A stretch of DNA of 64,000 nt. It comes from LMUY01 sp964242215 (GTDB taxonomy: Bacteria; Pseudomonadota; Alphaproteobacteria; Acetobacterales; Acetobacteraceae). The stretch is from positions 1 to 64,000 of the forward strand of contig CAXTCJ010000004.1 of assembly GCA_964242215.1 (NCBI GenBank), read 5' to 3'. The notes beneath the pieces were generated by a model, which was given only the letters and a program-made list of their open reading frames with translations, was not told where the DNA came from and searched no databases. Of this stretch, positions 37,001-45,635 are shown one piece after another (the stretch's first letter is position 1; every line of letters begins with the position of its first letter). A program made the translations under genes and the position numbers.

Positions 37001-37327
37001 GCGCAAATGCGGGTCGCCGATCACGTAGGGATGATCCCGGAACATATTTTCGTCCTGGGTGTCCAACACGACCATTGGCCCTGGAACAGGCTGGTCGAGC
37101 ATTCGGTGGCAGAACGTCAGTTTCTGCGGGATTACCTGCAGGTCGCTGCCGACCGATGACCTCACCCACTGATGATTAGCGTCGATGAAGGACAACAAGG
37201 CCATAGGCGCACCCAGAATTCGGGCAGCGAGTTCCGTCAACCGGTCCAAAGCCGGATCGGCCCACACGTCCGCCACCGCGTAGTCGGTGAGGGCAGCAAG
37301 CCGAACCAACTCCGTGTTCTCACCCAT
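34064..37327 (-). CDS. Hybrid sensor histidine kinase, GAF-PAS
   Basis: 1087 aa, no membrane helices, so a cytoplasmic sensor. Order: GAF near 20-170, second GAF-like near 200-340, three PAS-like segments near 350-660, DHp with G-G-V-A-H-D-F-N-N-L-L (H739), HATPase with N-L-A-L-N-A-R-E-A-M and D-T-G-T-G-I-P, then a receiver with phospho-Asp in V-L-F-T-D-I-V-L. ATG 37327 is preferred; 19 upstream codons are also open. GAF and PAS domains often sense redox, light or small ligands, but none is shown here. Probably transcribed with the pseudokinase gene after it. Confidence 0.9.
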   Translation of the reverse strand: MGENTELVRLAALTDYAVADVWADPALDRLTELAARILGAPMALLSFIDANHQWVRSSVGSDLQVIPQKLTFCHRMLDQPVPGPMVVLDTQDENMFRDHPYVIGDPHLRFYAGVPIVTPTGVAIGSLCAIDTKPRARLEPEDVKCLEALAQIAITLLETRRIAHQEATASRRALLLDAMLAVVGHAIGCNDALENIAELLAQDRGASVAQVWCRRSWSQRLQLLSSTRASEPGGLGPEPPSPYEDLLATAMQTGEGVSFQGGAPAEVGGTNVAAVMDGLGLTCLAVLPMVIAEDTYAIVIGFEGACGDLQDLTAFLPSVRDALQRSLERKAAEERLRLLGSAIAIASDGVVICKVDPTMPGVYPSVFVNQSLSEMTGYAPDELLGRSPDLLNASGDGELVRQIEHSLHEGCAGPVVLRQRRKDGTTFSAEIESTAVRDVFGAVTHVVSIQRNIEDRLLAERVQHEQADAFRLLFEGNPLPMWIYDKRSLRFLMVNEAAVEFYGWNREQLMAMTLADIQAPAELPALHAYLDESVWEARVWTHRRADGSIVRMGAMTEPHPIAGETSMLSALWDMTSVQTAREELSRSNELLSDLAGQLRARTEELTDAHRLAKLGTWRLARDLNQMTWSDEIYALIGRRREDCPPNFASLLEHVHADDRKLFLSWIRAADNKLVSQQVEARIVRADGRLRHVRIDSRVAEDGSLVGYVQDWSDRWETQQALMRSEKLAILGHLTGGVAHDFNNLLTVVTLNLEESISELPESDDLQAILVPALQAAQRCVELTNQLLAYARQAPLRPQAVALDGFFSTARPMIRRALGKSHELDIKISDGRSKPLVDPSQLQTALVNLALNAREAMSPGGQVTIRTSKVRLPSAQHQIEDVSPGEYTVITVSDTGTGIPPEVLPRIFEPFFTTKGVGAGSGLGLSMVDGFVRQSGGHILVQTSVGEGTTFMLFLPLAKTAEDEQLAKPDRPRALLVEDQPAVLATVSRMFGQLGYDVCAVSSAASALEELDRNMDFAVLFTDIVLPGEMDGFALSKEVSVRAPKIKILLTSGFSEQDLLHPGLPKADILVKPYKRQDLLNRLQALSV

Positions 37328-37509
37328 GCAGCACGCCCTATTAATTGGTGGACGAGTACACGTTCGCAACGTCTGGGTCACCAAGCTTATCGTCAGCAGA
37401 CGTCAGGATTTGCCATGGAGTGCGGACGCACCCTTGATTGCACTCATTGGACATCTTGACTGCAAGCGCATGCGACATTGGCAGGTCGATGCAATAACGG
37501 GGCCTGTTG

Positions 37510-39861
37510 CTACGATTGGGGTACTCTGCCCAGCATCGAGTCGATCTCGTCGGCAAGTTCGCGGCCGCTGATCGGCTTGCTGAGAAGCCGCAGCAGGGAG
37601 TCGTCGGTTTGGTCGCCAAGGGCTTCCGCGTCGTGCGGATGACCGGTGAGGACGATCACGGGCAAGCCCGGGCGCAACGCCCTTGCCCGCGCGATTAGAA
37701 CGTCGCCCGGCATGTCCGGCATGGCGAAGTCCGTCAGCAGCAGATCGAACGCCTGGGTGCCTGCAAGGGCCGCGACGGCCTCGGCAGCGTCGAGGCAGGC
37801 CATCACGTTGATGCCGCGTCGACCGAGCTGGCGGGCTAGCACGTCCCGTATCATCGGCTCGTCGTCGACCAGGAGCACGCGCGGCGGGACCATTGGCGCA
37901 TCGACATCCGACGGCGGTACGGTGGCGGGCGCCGGGTATGGGGTGGGCGGGGTGGCCATCGGCACGGGCGCAAGCAACGGCGTCGCAGCTTGGGCGGACG
38001 CCGCAGGGGAGGCGCCATTCGCGACCTGAACCGCCTGCGGCAGCCAGATTGACACCATCGTGCCCTGCCCGATTTCGCTCGCAAGCCAGAGCGCGCCCCC
38101 GGACTCCTCGGCGAAGCTGCGGGTGGCGGACAATCCGAGGCCGGTGCCTTGTCCGGCGGGCTTCGTCGTGAAGAACGCCTCGGTGGCGCGGGCCAGGGTC
38201 GCCGCCGACATTCCGACGCCGTCATCGGTCACGTCGATCCGGATGAAGTCGCCCTTGAGACGGTTGGTTGCGTCGGGTCCGATCTGCGGCGACGCTTCCA
38301 AGCAGGCACGTAGGCTCAGAGTGCCGCCGGTCGGCATCGCGTGCTTGGAGTTGGTGGCCACATTGAGCAGGGCCGCCTCGAGGCGTGGCTTGTCGACATG
38401 CATGCCAGGAAGGTTGGCGGGCACGTCCAGCGAGATCGCGATCTGACGTGGGAAGGTGTGCCGCAGGATCTCGACGATGCCGCCGAGCGTCGCCGCGACG
38501 TCGCAATCCGCGGTGTCGAGTGCCTCTTCCCGTGCGAAGGACAGCAATCGGCGCACGACCGACCGCGCGCCGCCCAGGACGTCGAGCATGATCTCGGTGG
38601 AATGCTGCACGGTTGCAGTGTCGTTCGGGTTCTCCCGAATAATACGCAAGCTACCGTCGAGCACCTGGAGCACGTTGCCGAAATCATGCGCGACGCCGCT
38701 GGCCAGCGTACCCATTACCTCGAGCCGGTGCGCGTGCAACGACTGGTCACGCGCGATGTCGCGCACCTCAGGCGCATCGGCCGGTGACGCTGCGGCGGCC
38801 TCCTCGTGAGGGCGCGAGACCGGGGCGGCGTCGGTTGGGCCTTCCAAAGCTTCATCGGCTCCGGCGGGCGATGGCCGCTCCGCCAATTCGGTTTGCGGCA
38901 AGCTGCCCGGGCGGATGCGGCCGCGGATCAGCGTCACGACGGGTAGGGCGCACAGGCAGAGCAGCGGTACGCCCAGGACCGGCCACAGCGCCTGGCCAAG
39001 CGTCGGCAGGATGGCGGGAGGCGGCGCCTCGATCGTGACGACAAATTTGCTCTGGGGCGCGTGGGCCCAGGCCAGGATCCTGCGGCCATTCTCGCCAGTG
39101 AATGTCGAGGTTCCCTGGTCCTGCCCGGCCAGCGCGGACGACAATTGCGGCGAAACCGGCTGCCCCGACTGGTCAGGCACGTCGGTGCTGGCGGCCACGA
39201 CGCTATTTCGATCGATGAACCGAACGGATGTCAGCCGCGGCAAATGCCCCGCGGCGAGCAGCGCGATCAGCGCCTGGGGCGAGATGCTATAGATCAGCGC
39301 TCCGCGACGCAGTCCAGCTGGGTCGGAGCCGGAAAGTGGGTAAACCACCGCCAAGCGATAGGACATGTAGGATGAGCTGCGAAACAGGTTCGTCAGAGTT
39401 GGGTGCCCGGCACCGATCGCACTCAGCACCTCCGGGACATGGACGCGGGACGGCGTGGCTGGAACCGCTGCCGACATGGCCGCACTGAGCACCTCGCCCT
39501 CGTGGTCTACGAGAAAGATCGAAGCGCCGCGGTCGCCGTTCGCTGCGCGCATCTCGACCTCGAGGCGGCTCATGTCGCCCGCGACCATCGGGTAGGAGAC
39601 GGCCAGGCCATGGAGCAAGGCAACGGCGTGTGCCACTTCGAGGTCGACGGTGTCGGCGAGGGTCTGGGACTGTAGCAACAGCAGTTCCGACTGGTCGTGA
39701 TCCCGCGACGCCCTGATTGCGATCAGATCCGCGACGGACGCCGCGACGATCAGCGCGAAGGCCACGCTGGCCAGCATGATCCAGAACCGCGTCGAATGGC
39801 CCTTCATGCCTTGGACGATGGCGCGGCTTCGCCGTTCTCGTCCTGCCACAGGACCGAACAT
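37510..39861 (-). CDS. Membrane hybrid sensor histidine kinase, Cache-type
   Basis: 783 aa. Helix 1 near 26-50, a periplasmic dCache-like domain to about 285, helix 2 near 292-312, then a DHp with S-G-V-A-H-D-F-G-N-V-L (H392), HATPase (N-V-A-T-N-S-K-H-A-M, D-D-G-V-G-M) and, after a Pro/Ala-rich linker, a receiver with L-L-L-T-D-F-A-M-P-D-M-P. ATG 39861 has AAGG upstream. Between the EAL gene and the GAF-PAS kinase on the same strand. Confidence 0.9.
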   Translation of the reverse strand: MFGPVAGRERRSRAIVQGMKGHSTRFWIMLASVAFALIVAASVADLIAIRASRDHDQSELLLLQSQTLADTVDLEVAHAVALLHGLAVSYPMVAGDMSRLEVEMRAANGDRGASIFLVDHEGEVLSAAMSAAVPATPSRVHVPEVLSAIGAGHPTLTNLFRSSSYMSYRLAVVYPLSGSDPAGLRRGALIYSISPQALIALLAAGHLPRLTSVRFIDRNSVVAASTDVPDQSGQPVSPQLSSALAGQDQGTSTFTGENGRRILAWAHAPQSKFVVTIEAPPPAILPTLGQALWPVLGVPLLCLCALPVVTLIRGRIRPGSLPQTELAERPSPAGADEALEGPTDAAPVSRPHEEAAAASPADAPEVRDIARDQSLHAHRLEVMGTLASGVAHDFGNVLQVLDGSLRIIRENPNDTATVQHSTEIMLDVLGGARSVVRRLLSFAREEALDTADCDVAATLGGIVEILRHTFPRQIAISLDVPANLPGMHVDKPRLEAALLNVATNSKHAMPTGGTLSLRACLEASPQIGPDATNRLKGDFIRIDVTDDGVGMSAATLARATEAFFTTKPAGQGTGLGLSATRSFAEESGGALWLASEIGQGTMVSIWLPQAVQVANGASPAASAQAATPLLAPVPMATPPTPYPAPATVPPSDVDAPMVPPRVLLVDDEPMIRDVLARQLGRRGINVMACLDAAEAVAALAGTQAFDLLLTDFAMPDMPGDVLIARARALRPGLPVIVLTGHPHDAEALGDQTDDSLLRLLSKPISGRELADEIDSMLGRVPQS

Positions 39862-39989
39862 CTTACTGCCTTTCCGGAGGCAAAACTGCTTGAGGCTTGG
39901 CCGGCTCCTAAGCGGTTCTACGTGCTGCTGCTAGGAGTTGAAGAAGGAATGCCGGGAGGCGCGGCTCAACGTCAATAGACGGATCGAGG

Positions 39990-41315
39990 TCAGTAGGAAA
40001 GGATCGGCCTAACTCGGGAGCGCAGATCCTCCGAGAGGCCTTGCATGAAGCTCGGAGGCTTCGGCCGGCTGAACAGGAAGCCTTGGCCGAACCGGCAGCC
40101 GCACTCGAGCAGGGCTTTTGCCTGGATTTCGGTCTCGATCCCTTCCGCGACCACCTCCAGGTCCAAGGCGTTGCCCAGACTGACGATCGATTTGATGAGC
40201 GCGCGGGATCGACTGTTCTCGCCCACGTCCAAAACGAAGCTGCGGTCGATCTTGAGCTTGGAGATCGGCAGATCGCGAAGGTACTGCAGCGACGAATAGC
40301 CGACGCCGAAATCGTCCAATGCGACGCTGATGCCCGACGCCCTGAGCCCCTCGAGCAGGGCGCGGGCGGCGGCCGGGGCCGTGATCAGCGTTCGTTCGGT
40401 GACTTCCAACTCGATGCGCGACGGGTCGACGCCCTCCCGCGCCAACGCGCCCATCAGCATACCGCAGAAATCGGCATTCAGCAGTTGCGCCGACGACACG
40501 TTGACGGCGACGCGGGGCGGCTGCCATCCGACGCGCTTCCAGGCACTCACCTGCCGGACGGCGGCCTCGATGACCATCGCTCCGATCTGGATGATCAAAC
40601 CGCTTTTCTCGGCGGCGGGAATGAACTCGTCGGGACTGCAAACGCCGGTCGACGGGCTGTTCCAGCGGATCAATGCTTCCAGCGACACCATCTCGGACGT
40701 CTGAAGATCCACCAGCGGCTGGTAGTGCAACGTGAACTCGTTGCGCGTAATCGCGTCGCGCAGGAGTTGGTCGAGAACGGTCGCCCGCCGGATCCGCGCG
40801 TCCTCCTCGACGGTATAGAGCAAGAAGCCGTTGTCGCCGTGCTCGACGGCGAGTTCGGCCGCGAGATCGGCTTGGCGGATGAGTTCGTCGGCGACGTCGA
40901 TCGATGCACCTCGTGCGATCTCGCCGCTGAAGCGCGCCGAGCCGATGCTGCACGGCGCCGAGAAGGACAGCCAGTTGCCGCGGCGGGAATCGCTGATTGC
41001 CACACGCAGATCTGCCGCGACATCATGCAAGTCGGTCCACTCGGGATCGTATTCGTACGTCAGCATGATCCGCCCATCGGCCGACGCGCCGATGATGCAA
41101 TCCGGTGCGAACTTGCGGATCGAGGCATACAGACGCTCGAGCAATTGGTCGGCGATGCCGTCGCCGTAGGTCTGACGAATGGCCGGCACGTCGGGCAGAA
41201 CCACCCGCGTCACAGCGAGGCATGGGTAGGGTGAGGGCAGTGCGCTCAGCCGGCTTGCAACCGCTGCAGAGAACATGCCGCGGCTCAAGACGCGCGGCGC
41301 GTGAGCTACAGGCAT
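39990..41315 (-). CDS. EAL-domain c-di-GMP phosphodiesterase with degenerate GGDEF-like region
   Basis: 441 aa. Residues 35-170 resemble a GGDEF fold without the catalytic motif, so it likely makes no c-di-GMP. The C-terminal EAL domain is intact: EAL 213-215 (S-L-E-A-L-I-R-W), then V-N-V-S, E-V-T-E-R-T, D-D-F-G-V-G-Y-S-S-L, K-I-D-R-S-F-V and E-G-I-E-T, and so should hydrolyse c-di-GMP to pGpG. No membrane helix. Start uncertain between ATG 41315 and ATG 41276. First gene of the leftward signalling group, next to GH8 and tad genes that c-di-GMP often controls. Confidence 0.9.
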   Translation of the reverse strand: MPVAHAPRVLSRGMFSAAVASRLSALPSPYPCLAVTRVVLPDVPAIRQTYGDGIADQLLERLYASIRKFAPDCIIGASADGRIMLTYEYDPEWTDLHDVAADLRVAISDSRRGNWLSFSAPCSIGSARFSGEIARGASIDVADELIRQADLAAELAVEHGDNGFLLYTVEEDARIRRATVLDQLLRDAITRNEFTLHYQPLVDLQTSEMVSLEALIRWNSPSTGVCSPDEFIPAAEKSGLIIQIGAMVIEAAVRQVSAWKRVGWQPPRVAVNVSSAQLLNADFCGMLMGALAREGVDPSRIELEVTERTLITAPAAARALLEGLRASGISVALDDFGVGYSSLQYLRDLPISKLKIDRSFVLDVGENSRSRALIKSIVSLGNALDLEVVAEGIETEIQAKALLECGCRFGQGFLFSRPKPPSFMQGLSEDLRSRVRPILSY

Positions 41316-41849
41316 TCTAAACCGCGGACCCGCATGGCTGTAGCTCCTGCGTCAGGAAGTGGAATTCGATCACAGTCTAGGCCTCGCCCTACAGCCGTCA
41401 CCCATCGTGGCTTCGTATCACCGTATGCCGATCTTCGACTACGGTGGTGTCGAGAGTCAACAGATCGAGCACAAACGGTTGCGATATCAAAGCGGTTAGT
41501 TTAGGGACATAGTTGTTAATACGGGACGATCCGCGCCATCATAAGCTAGGGGTATCACGTACTGATCAAACATTAACGATAGAATACCGAGTATATATCA
41601 TTTGCTCCTGTCGCTTATTGGAACGCCCGCACAATGTTGCGTCTGTTTTCGCCCCCAGGAGCGCGTGGTCAAGTTTTGTTGACGCCTTCCGCCGCTAAGC
41701 GGTCACAGATCTCAGCACCGGGCTGATGCCGTTAACGTAGCCTGACACGAGGCTAACAAACCCGTCCTCGCGACTATTACTACTACCAATTGAAGACACT
41801 GTTTCACCGCGTATTCGACTCTAATGCTGGTCCGACAGGAGTGCGGACC
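41316..41849. other. 534-bp AT-richer intergenic region
   Basis: Divergent gap between the EAL gene and the GH8 gene, with a markedly A+T-rich core at about 41500-41620, unlike its surroundings. It probably holds promoters for both sides. A 61-codon frame at 41513-41698 lacks a Shine-Dalgarno and is not called. No RNA gene recognised. Confidence 0.45.
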
Positions 41850-43061
41850 ATGTCCATAGAGACTGTTTTGGCTGCGATAGATCGTTCCTTTACGCCGCAG
41901 GCTTCGGCTCAGCAACCAAAGCGTGGCCTTGGCCGCCGGCGGCTACTGACACTCGCGGCGATCGGAACAACCGTGTCCGGCGCAACGTCGATGATCCAGA
42001 TGCAGATGGGGCGCGCAGCCGAGAACCGGACTGCGCCGGCCGAGAAGGTCAGGCTCCCGCAATTGCTGCCGAGCCCGCAGGGCGTCGACAAGGCCTCGTG
42101 GGAGACATTCCGTCGGCGCTTCATCCACGAGGACGGTCGCGTGATCGACACCGGCAACCACGGCGTGTCCCATACAGAGGGTCAGGGCGTGGGCATGCTG
42201 ATGGCCGCCGCCTTCGACGACCGGGCGACGTTCGAGCGGATCTGGGGATGGACCGCAGCCAATCTGAGCCGTGGATCCGATGCGCTGCACGCCTGGCGCT
42301 ATGTGCCGGGCGCCGCGAACCCGGTCACCGACACCAACAATGCCACCGATGGCGATATCTACATTGCCGCCGCCCTGGTCCGCGCCAGCGTGCGGTGGGC
42401 GGTGCCCGACTACCTGCAGGCCGGCCAGGCGATTGCGCGCGACCTGCTCGCGTTGAGCGTGATGGATGTCGCCGGGCGCAAGGTCCTGCTGCCGGCGGCC
42501 GCCGGGTTCGTCAAGCGCGACCATGTTGTGGTCAACCTGTCGTACTACGTTTTTCCGCTGTTGACGGAGCTTCAGATGGTCACGCCGTCCCCGCTTTGGG
42601 ACAGCGTGATAACGGACGGCCGCAAGCTGGTGGACGAGGCCCGCTTCGGCGCGCGGAACCTGCCGCCGGACTGGTTGCAGGTGTCGACGCGCACCGGTGA
42701 GATCTCGGTCGCCGATGGTTGGCCGCCCCGTTTCTCCTTCGACGCCGTGCGCATTCCACTGTTCCTGGCCTGGGCGGGTGGTAATGATGCCGATTTGACG
42801 CGGTTCTCACATTTCTGGGGCGATCGCCCTGCGAGGACGGCGGCTTGGGTGGATCTCGGGACCGATGCCGTCGCGCCCTATAATGCATCGAACGGAGTGG
42901 TCGCGATTGCTACGCTTGCAATGCGCACGCTGCGTAAGGCCCCGATTGGCTTTCCGGCCGTCACGGAACAAGACGACTATTACTCGTCATCACTGAACGT
43001 GATTGCGCGCATAGCTGCGTTCGAAGCCGAGGCCCGGGTAACGGCGGCAATGGATACCTAA
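41850..43061 (+). CDS. GH8 family glucanase (cellulase BcsZ-like)
   Basis: Endo-beta-1,4-glucanase-type glycoside hydrolase, 403 aa from ATG 41850, with AGGAG 8 nt upstream; an ATG at 41790 is less well supported. N-terminal signal with twin Arg (G-R-R-R-L-L-T-L-A-A near 29-38) that could direct Tat export. Catalytic acid E110 in H-T-E-G-Q-G-V-G-M; catalytic-region Asp in A-T-D-G-D-I (D167, D169), the GH8 signature. In cellulose-making bacteria such enzymes trim nascent polysaccharide; no cellulose synthase is present here, so it may act with a distant locus. Confidence 0.88.
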   Translation: MSIETVLAAIDRSFTPQASAQQPKRGLGRRRLLTLAAIGTTVSGATSMIQMQMGRAAENRTAPAEKVRLPQLLPSPQGVDKASWETFRRRFIHEDGRVIDTGNHGVSHTEGQGVGMLMAAAFDDRATFERIWGWTAANLSRGSDALHAWRYVPGAANPVTDTNNATDGDIYIAAALVRASVRWAVPDYLQAGQAIARDLLALSVMDVAGRKVLLPAAAGFVKRDHVVVNLSYYVFPLLTELQMVTPSPLWDSVITDGRKLVDEARFGARNLPPDWLQVSTRTGEISVADGWPPRFSFDAVRIPLFLAWAGGNDADLTRFSHFWGDRPARTAAWVDLGTDAVAPYNASNGVVAIATLAMRTLRKAPIGFPAVTEQDDYYSSSLNVIARIAAFEAEARVTAAMDT

Positions 43062-43135
43062 GTGGGAAATATTGCCTAGCCATGAACTTTCACGAAGGGT
43101 AAGCTTTTCTCGGTCCTGGGACCGAGGAGTTCGCT

Positions 43136-43873
43136 GTGGACCTGGCTGTCCAAACCGACGCAACTGCGATGTCAGTGCCGAGAATACTGCTCGTGGAAGA
43201 TGATCAGCACGTCGGTGAGACGATGCGCCGAAATGTGGAACGAGCGGGCATGCCGGTGTGCTGGGCCATGACCGGAGCCGAGGCCGTCGAGTTGAAGGGA
43301 AGCTTCTCTCCCGACGTGGCGCTCGTCGATCTCGAATTGCCGGACGTGAACGGCGTGGATCTGATCCGCTGGCTCGTTGGCCAGCACGATTGCGGTGTGA
43401 TTGTCGTCTCCGGTGCCGGGGACGAGACCGATCGGATCGTCGGGCTGGAGCTCGGTGCCGACGACTATGTCGCCAAGCCGCCGAACATGCGTGAACTCAT
43501 TGCACGAATTCGCGCCGTGCACCGTCGGACATCGCAGCGCTCCAAGACCCAGGAGGTCTCGTCGGCTGCCATTTCGATCGGCGAAATCCGCTTCGACATG
43601 GCGCGCCGGGCCGTCACGGGTAAGGACGGCAATCGCATTTCGCTTACCGGCGCCGAGTATGCTGCCCTCGAAACGCTTGCGCGGGCGCAGGGCAAGGTCG
43701 TCACACGCGACGAGTTGTCGAAGGCGGCCCTACGGCGCGCATGGCAGCCGGAAGATCGCAGCGTGGACCAGCTCGTGCTCAGCTTACGTCAGAAGCTCGG
43801 GCCAGACGCCACCGGTCAGTCGCCGATCGAGTCCATTCGCGGCAGCGGCTACCTGCTGCGCCAAGCCCAGTAG
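43136..43873 (+). CDS. OmpR-family response regulator
   Basis: DNA-binding two-component regulator, 245 aa. Receiver domain about 15-130 with acidic pocket E21-D22-D23, phospho-Asp D65 in A-L-V-D-L-E-L-P-D and Lys in V-A-K-P-P; winged helix from about 150 to the end with G-A-E-Y-A-A-L-E-T-L and the final I-R-G-S-G-Y-L-L. GAGGAG lies 6 nt before GTG 43136. It has no partner kinase adjacent on its strand; the three hybrid kinases across the GH8 gene are candidates. Confidence 0.92.
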   Translation: MDLAVQTDATAMSVPRILLVEDDQHVGETMRRNVERAGMPVCWAMTGAEAVELKGSFSPDVALVDLELPDVNGVDLIRWLVGQHDCGVIVVSGAGDETDRIVGLELGADDYVAKPPNMRELIARIRAVHRRTSQRSKTQEVSSAAISIGEIRFDMARRAVTGKDGNRISLTGAEYAALETLARAQGKVVTRDELSKAALRRAWQPEDRSVDQLVLSLRQKLGPDATGQSPIESIRGSGYLLRQAQ

Positions 43874-43912
43874 CCAGTAGCGGCGGCGACTGCGCGAGTA
43901 GCTCCGTCACGC

Positions 43913-44653
43913 TCAGGGCGTCGCCGCGCCGTCCGGCAGCAACGCCCGATACCCGGCGATCGCGGCATCGAGATCCGCACCCTGCAATTCGGGCCGAAGC
44001 AATTGCTTTGCCGCCTCGGTATTTCCGTTCATCGCGAGCGCGGCCGCCATATCGTGCCGCTCGCGGGTCGTAGCGTCCGGGCTGCTGGCGATCGGGCCCA
44101 ACAGGCGGGCGGCATCGGCCGGGCGGCCCTGCAGCGCCATCGAGAGCGCCAGGTTCACCTGCGCCGCCCGCATATCGGGGTCGGCCGCGCTGGCCGCGGC
44201 GTAAGATTGCTGCGCCTCTGCGTGGCGGCCCTGCAAGTCCCGCGCGATGCCGAGATCGTTCAGCGCCACCGCGTCGCGCGGGTTCTGCCTCAGGGCGGCC
44301 AGGAACAGCACCTCGGCACGCATCGGATCGGTGGCCAGACGCAGGCGCCCGAGCCCCAGCAAGACAGGCACCGATTTGGGGGCGAGCGTCAGCGCCCTGG
44401 TATAGGCCGTGTCCGCCTCGGCCGGGCGCCCCAACGCGGTGAGCGCGTCGCCTTCACACGCGAGCGCCGCCGCATCGTAGCCGTCAGCCTGGACAACGCG
44501 GCTGCAGATGCCCAGGGCCACGCTGGGCGCCCCGGATTGCAGGGCTACCCGAGCCGTATGGAGGCTTGGGACACCTGTCCTGAGTTGTGGTTCCGAATGG
44601 CTGCCGCAGGCGGTCAACAGCAACAGGCCTGCAACGCACTTAGCGAACTTCAT
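43913..44653 (-). CDS. tadD: TPR lipoprotein, TadD
   Basis: Outer-membrane-associated accessory protein of the tad pilus. 246 aa; lipobox L-L-T-A-C with acylated Cys at residue 16. Several tetratricopeptide repeats (A-L-G-R-P-A-E-A-D-T-A-Y, Q-G-R-H-A-E-A-Q-Q-S-Y). TadD is thought to aid secretin assembly. Last gene of the leftward tad operon, 37 bp after tadC. Confidence 0.9.
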   Translation of the reverse strand: MKFAKCVAGLLLLTACGSHSEPQLRTGVPSLHTARVALQSGAPSVALGICSRVVQADGYDAAALACEGDALTALGRPAEADTAYTRALTLAPKSVPVLLGLGRLRLATDPMRAEVLFLAALRQNPRDAVALNDLGIARDLQGRHAEAQQSYAAASAADPDMRAAQVNLALSMALQGRPADAARLLGPIASSPDATTRERHDMAAALAMNGNTEAAKQLLRPELQGADLDAAIAGYRALLPDGAATP

Positions 44654-44690
44654 TCCGAACCGGCTGCCCCCGAGACTGGGCGCTGATCCG

Positions 44691-45635
44691 TCAGTTCCCG
44701 AGAGTCTTCATAACCTGAATCGCGGCCGGGCCGCCAACCACGATGAACACGCACGGCAGGATGAACATGATCATCGGCAGCGTGAGGAACACCGAGAGCT
44801 GTGCCGCGCGTGCTTCGAACCGGGTCAGCGCCTGCTGTCGGGTTTCCGCCGATAGATTGCGCAATGCGTCGGTAAGCGGTGTGCCGTATTGCATCGTCTG
44901 CACCAGCGTCGACACCAGGCGCTGCAGCGTCAGCAACCCAGTGCGCTGGGCGAGATTGTTAAGCGCAGCCTGGGAATCGGCCATGATCTCGAGCTCGCGG
45001 ACAGTCTGCTCGAGCTCGGCGCAGACTTCGGGCCGAGCCAATCGCATCTCCGCGGCCACCCGGCGCATGGCGGGTTCCAGACTGAGCCCTGACTGAGCGC
45101 ATATGACCATGAGGTCGAGCGCGTCCGCCAGCCCGTCTTCCAGTCGGCGTAGGTAGCCGCCGCGGATCCGCCGCACGATCGTATCCGGCGCGAGCAACCC
45201 GGCGACGAACCCGACGCCGGTTGCGATCAGCCGGGTGGAGTGGGCGAGGCCGAGCGAGCCACTCACGATCCACGCGACCACGGGCAGCATCAGCAGCAGC
45301 ACCAATTTCGCACCGAGGAAGAGCGACAGAGCGCTCGGACCGCGGAACCCCGAGCTGCTGAGCGTCTGCTGCAGTTCTAGCCGGGTACGACCGGGAAGCA
45401 GCCCGCTCTCGATGATCGCGCGCCCGATCCCGGCCAGCAGCGTCTGAACCGGCTGCAGCAGCGCGGCGCGGGCGGGTGCCTCCGCCGGCTCGACTTGGCG
45501 CCATTGCCCGCGTGCGGCCCCGATCCGGTAAACCAGCTCCTCGTCCTTGGTCGACACGCGCAGCATCAGCCAGGCTGCCACGATCATCACGCCGGCGCTG
45601 CCCGCGGCGAGTGGGATGAGCAGGAGCGGGCTCAT
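44691..45635 (-). CDS. tadC: Tad pilus platform protein TadC
   Basis: Inner-membrane platform protein of the GspF type, 314 aa from ATG 45635, coupled to tadB by a 4-nt overlap. Membrane helices near the N-terminus (P-L-L-L-I-P-L-A-A-G), mid-protein and C-terminus, with the T2SSF domain around I-C-A-Q-S-G-L-S-L-E-P-A. Works with TadA and TadB to extrude the Flp fibre. Confidence 0.93.
   Translation of the reverse strand: MSPLLLIPLAAGSAGVMIVAAWLMLRVSTKDEELVYRIGAARGQWRQVEPAEAPARAALLQPVQTLLAGIGRAIIESGLLPGRTRLELQQTLSSSGFRGPSALSLFLGAKLVLLLMLPVVAWIVSGSLGLAHSTRLIATGVGFVAGLLAPDTIVRRIRGGYLRRLEDGLADALDLMVICAQSGLSLEPAMRRVAAEMRLARPEVCAELEQTVRELEIMADSQAALNNLAQRTGLLTLQRLVSTLVQTMQYGTPLTDALRNLSAETRQQALTRFEARAAQLSVFLTLPMIMFILPCVFIVVGGPAAIQVMKTLGN

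Noticed and set aside
40041..41234. Plus-strand frame of 397 codons across the EAL gene
   Set aside because: Antisense to a gene with all EAL motifs intact.
41513..41698. 61-codon frame in the EAL-GH8 gap
   Set aside because: No Shine-Dalgarno, composition unlike coding sequence here.
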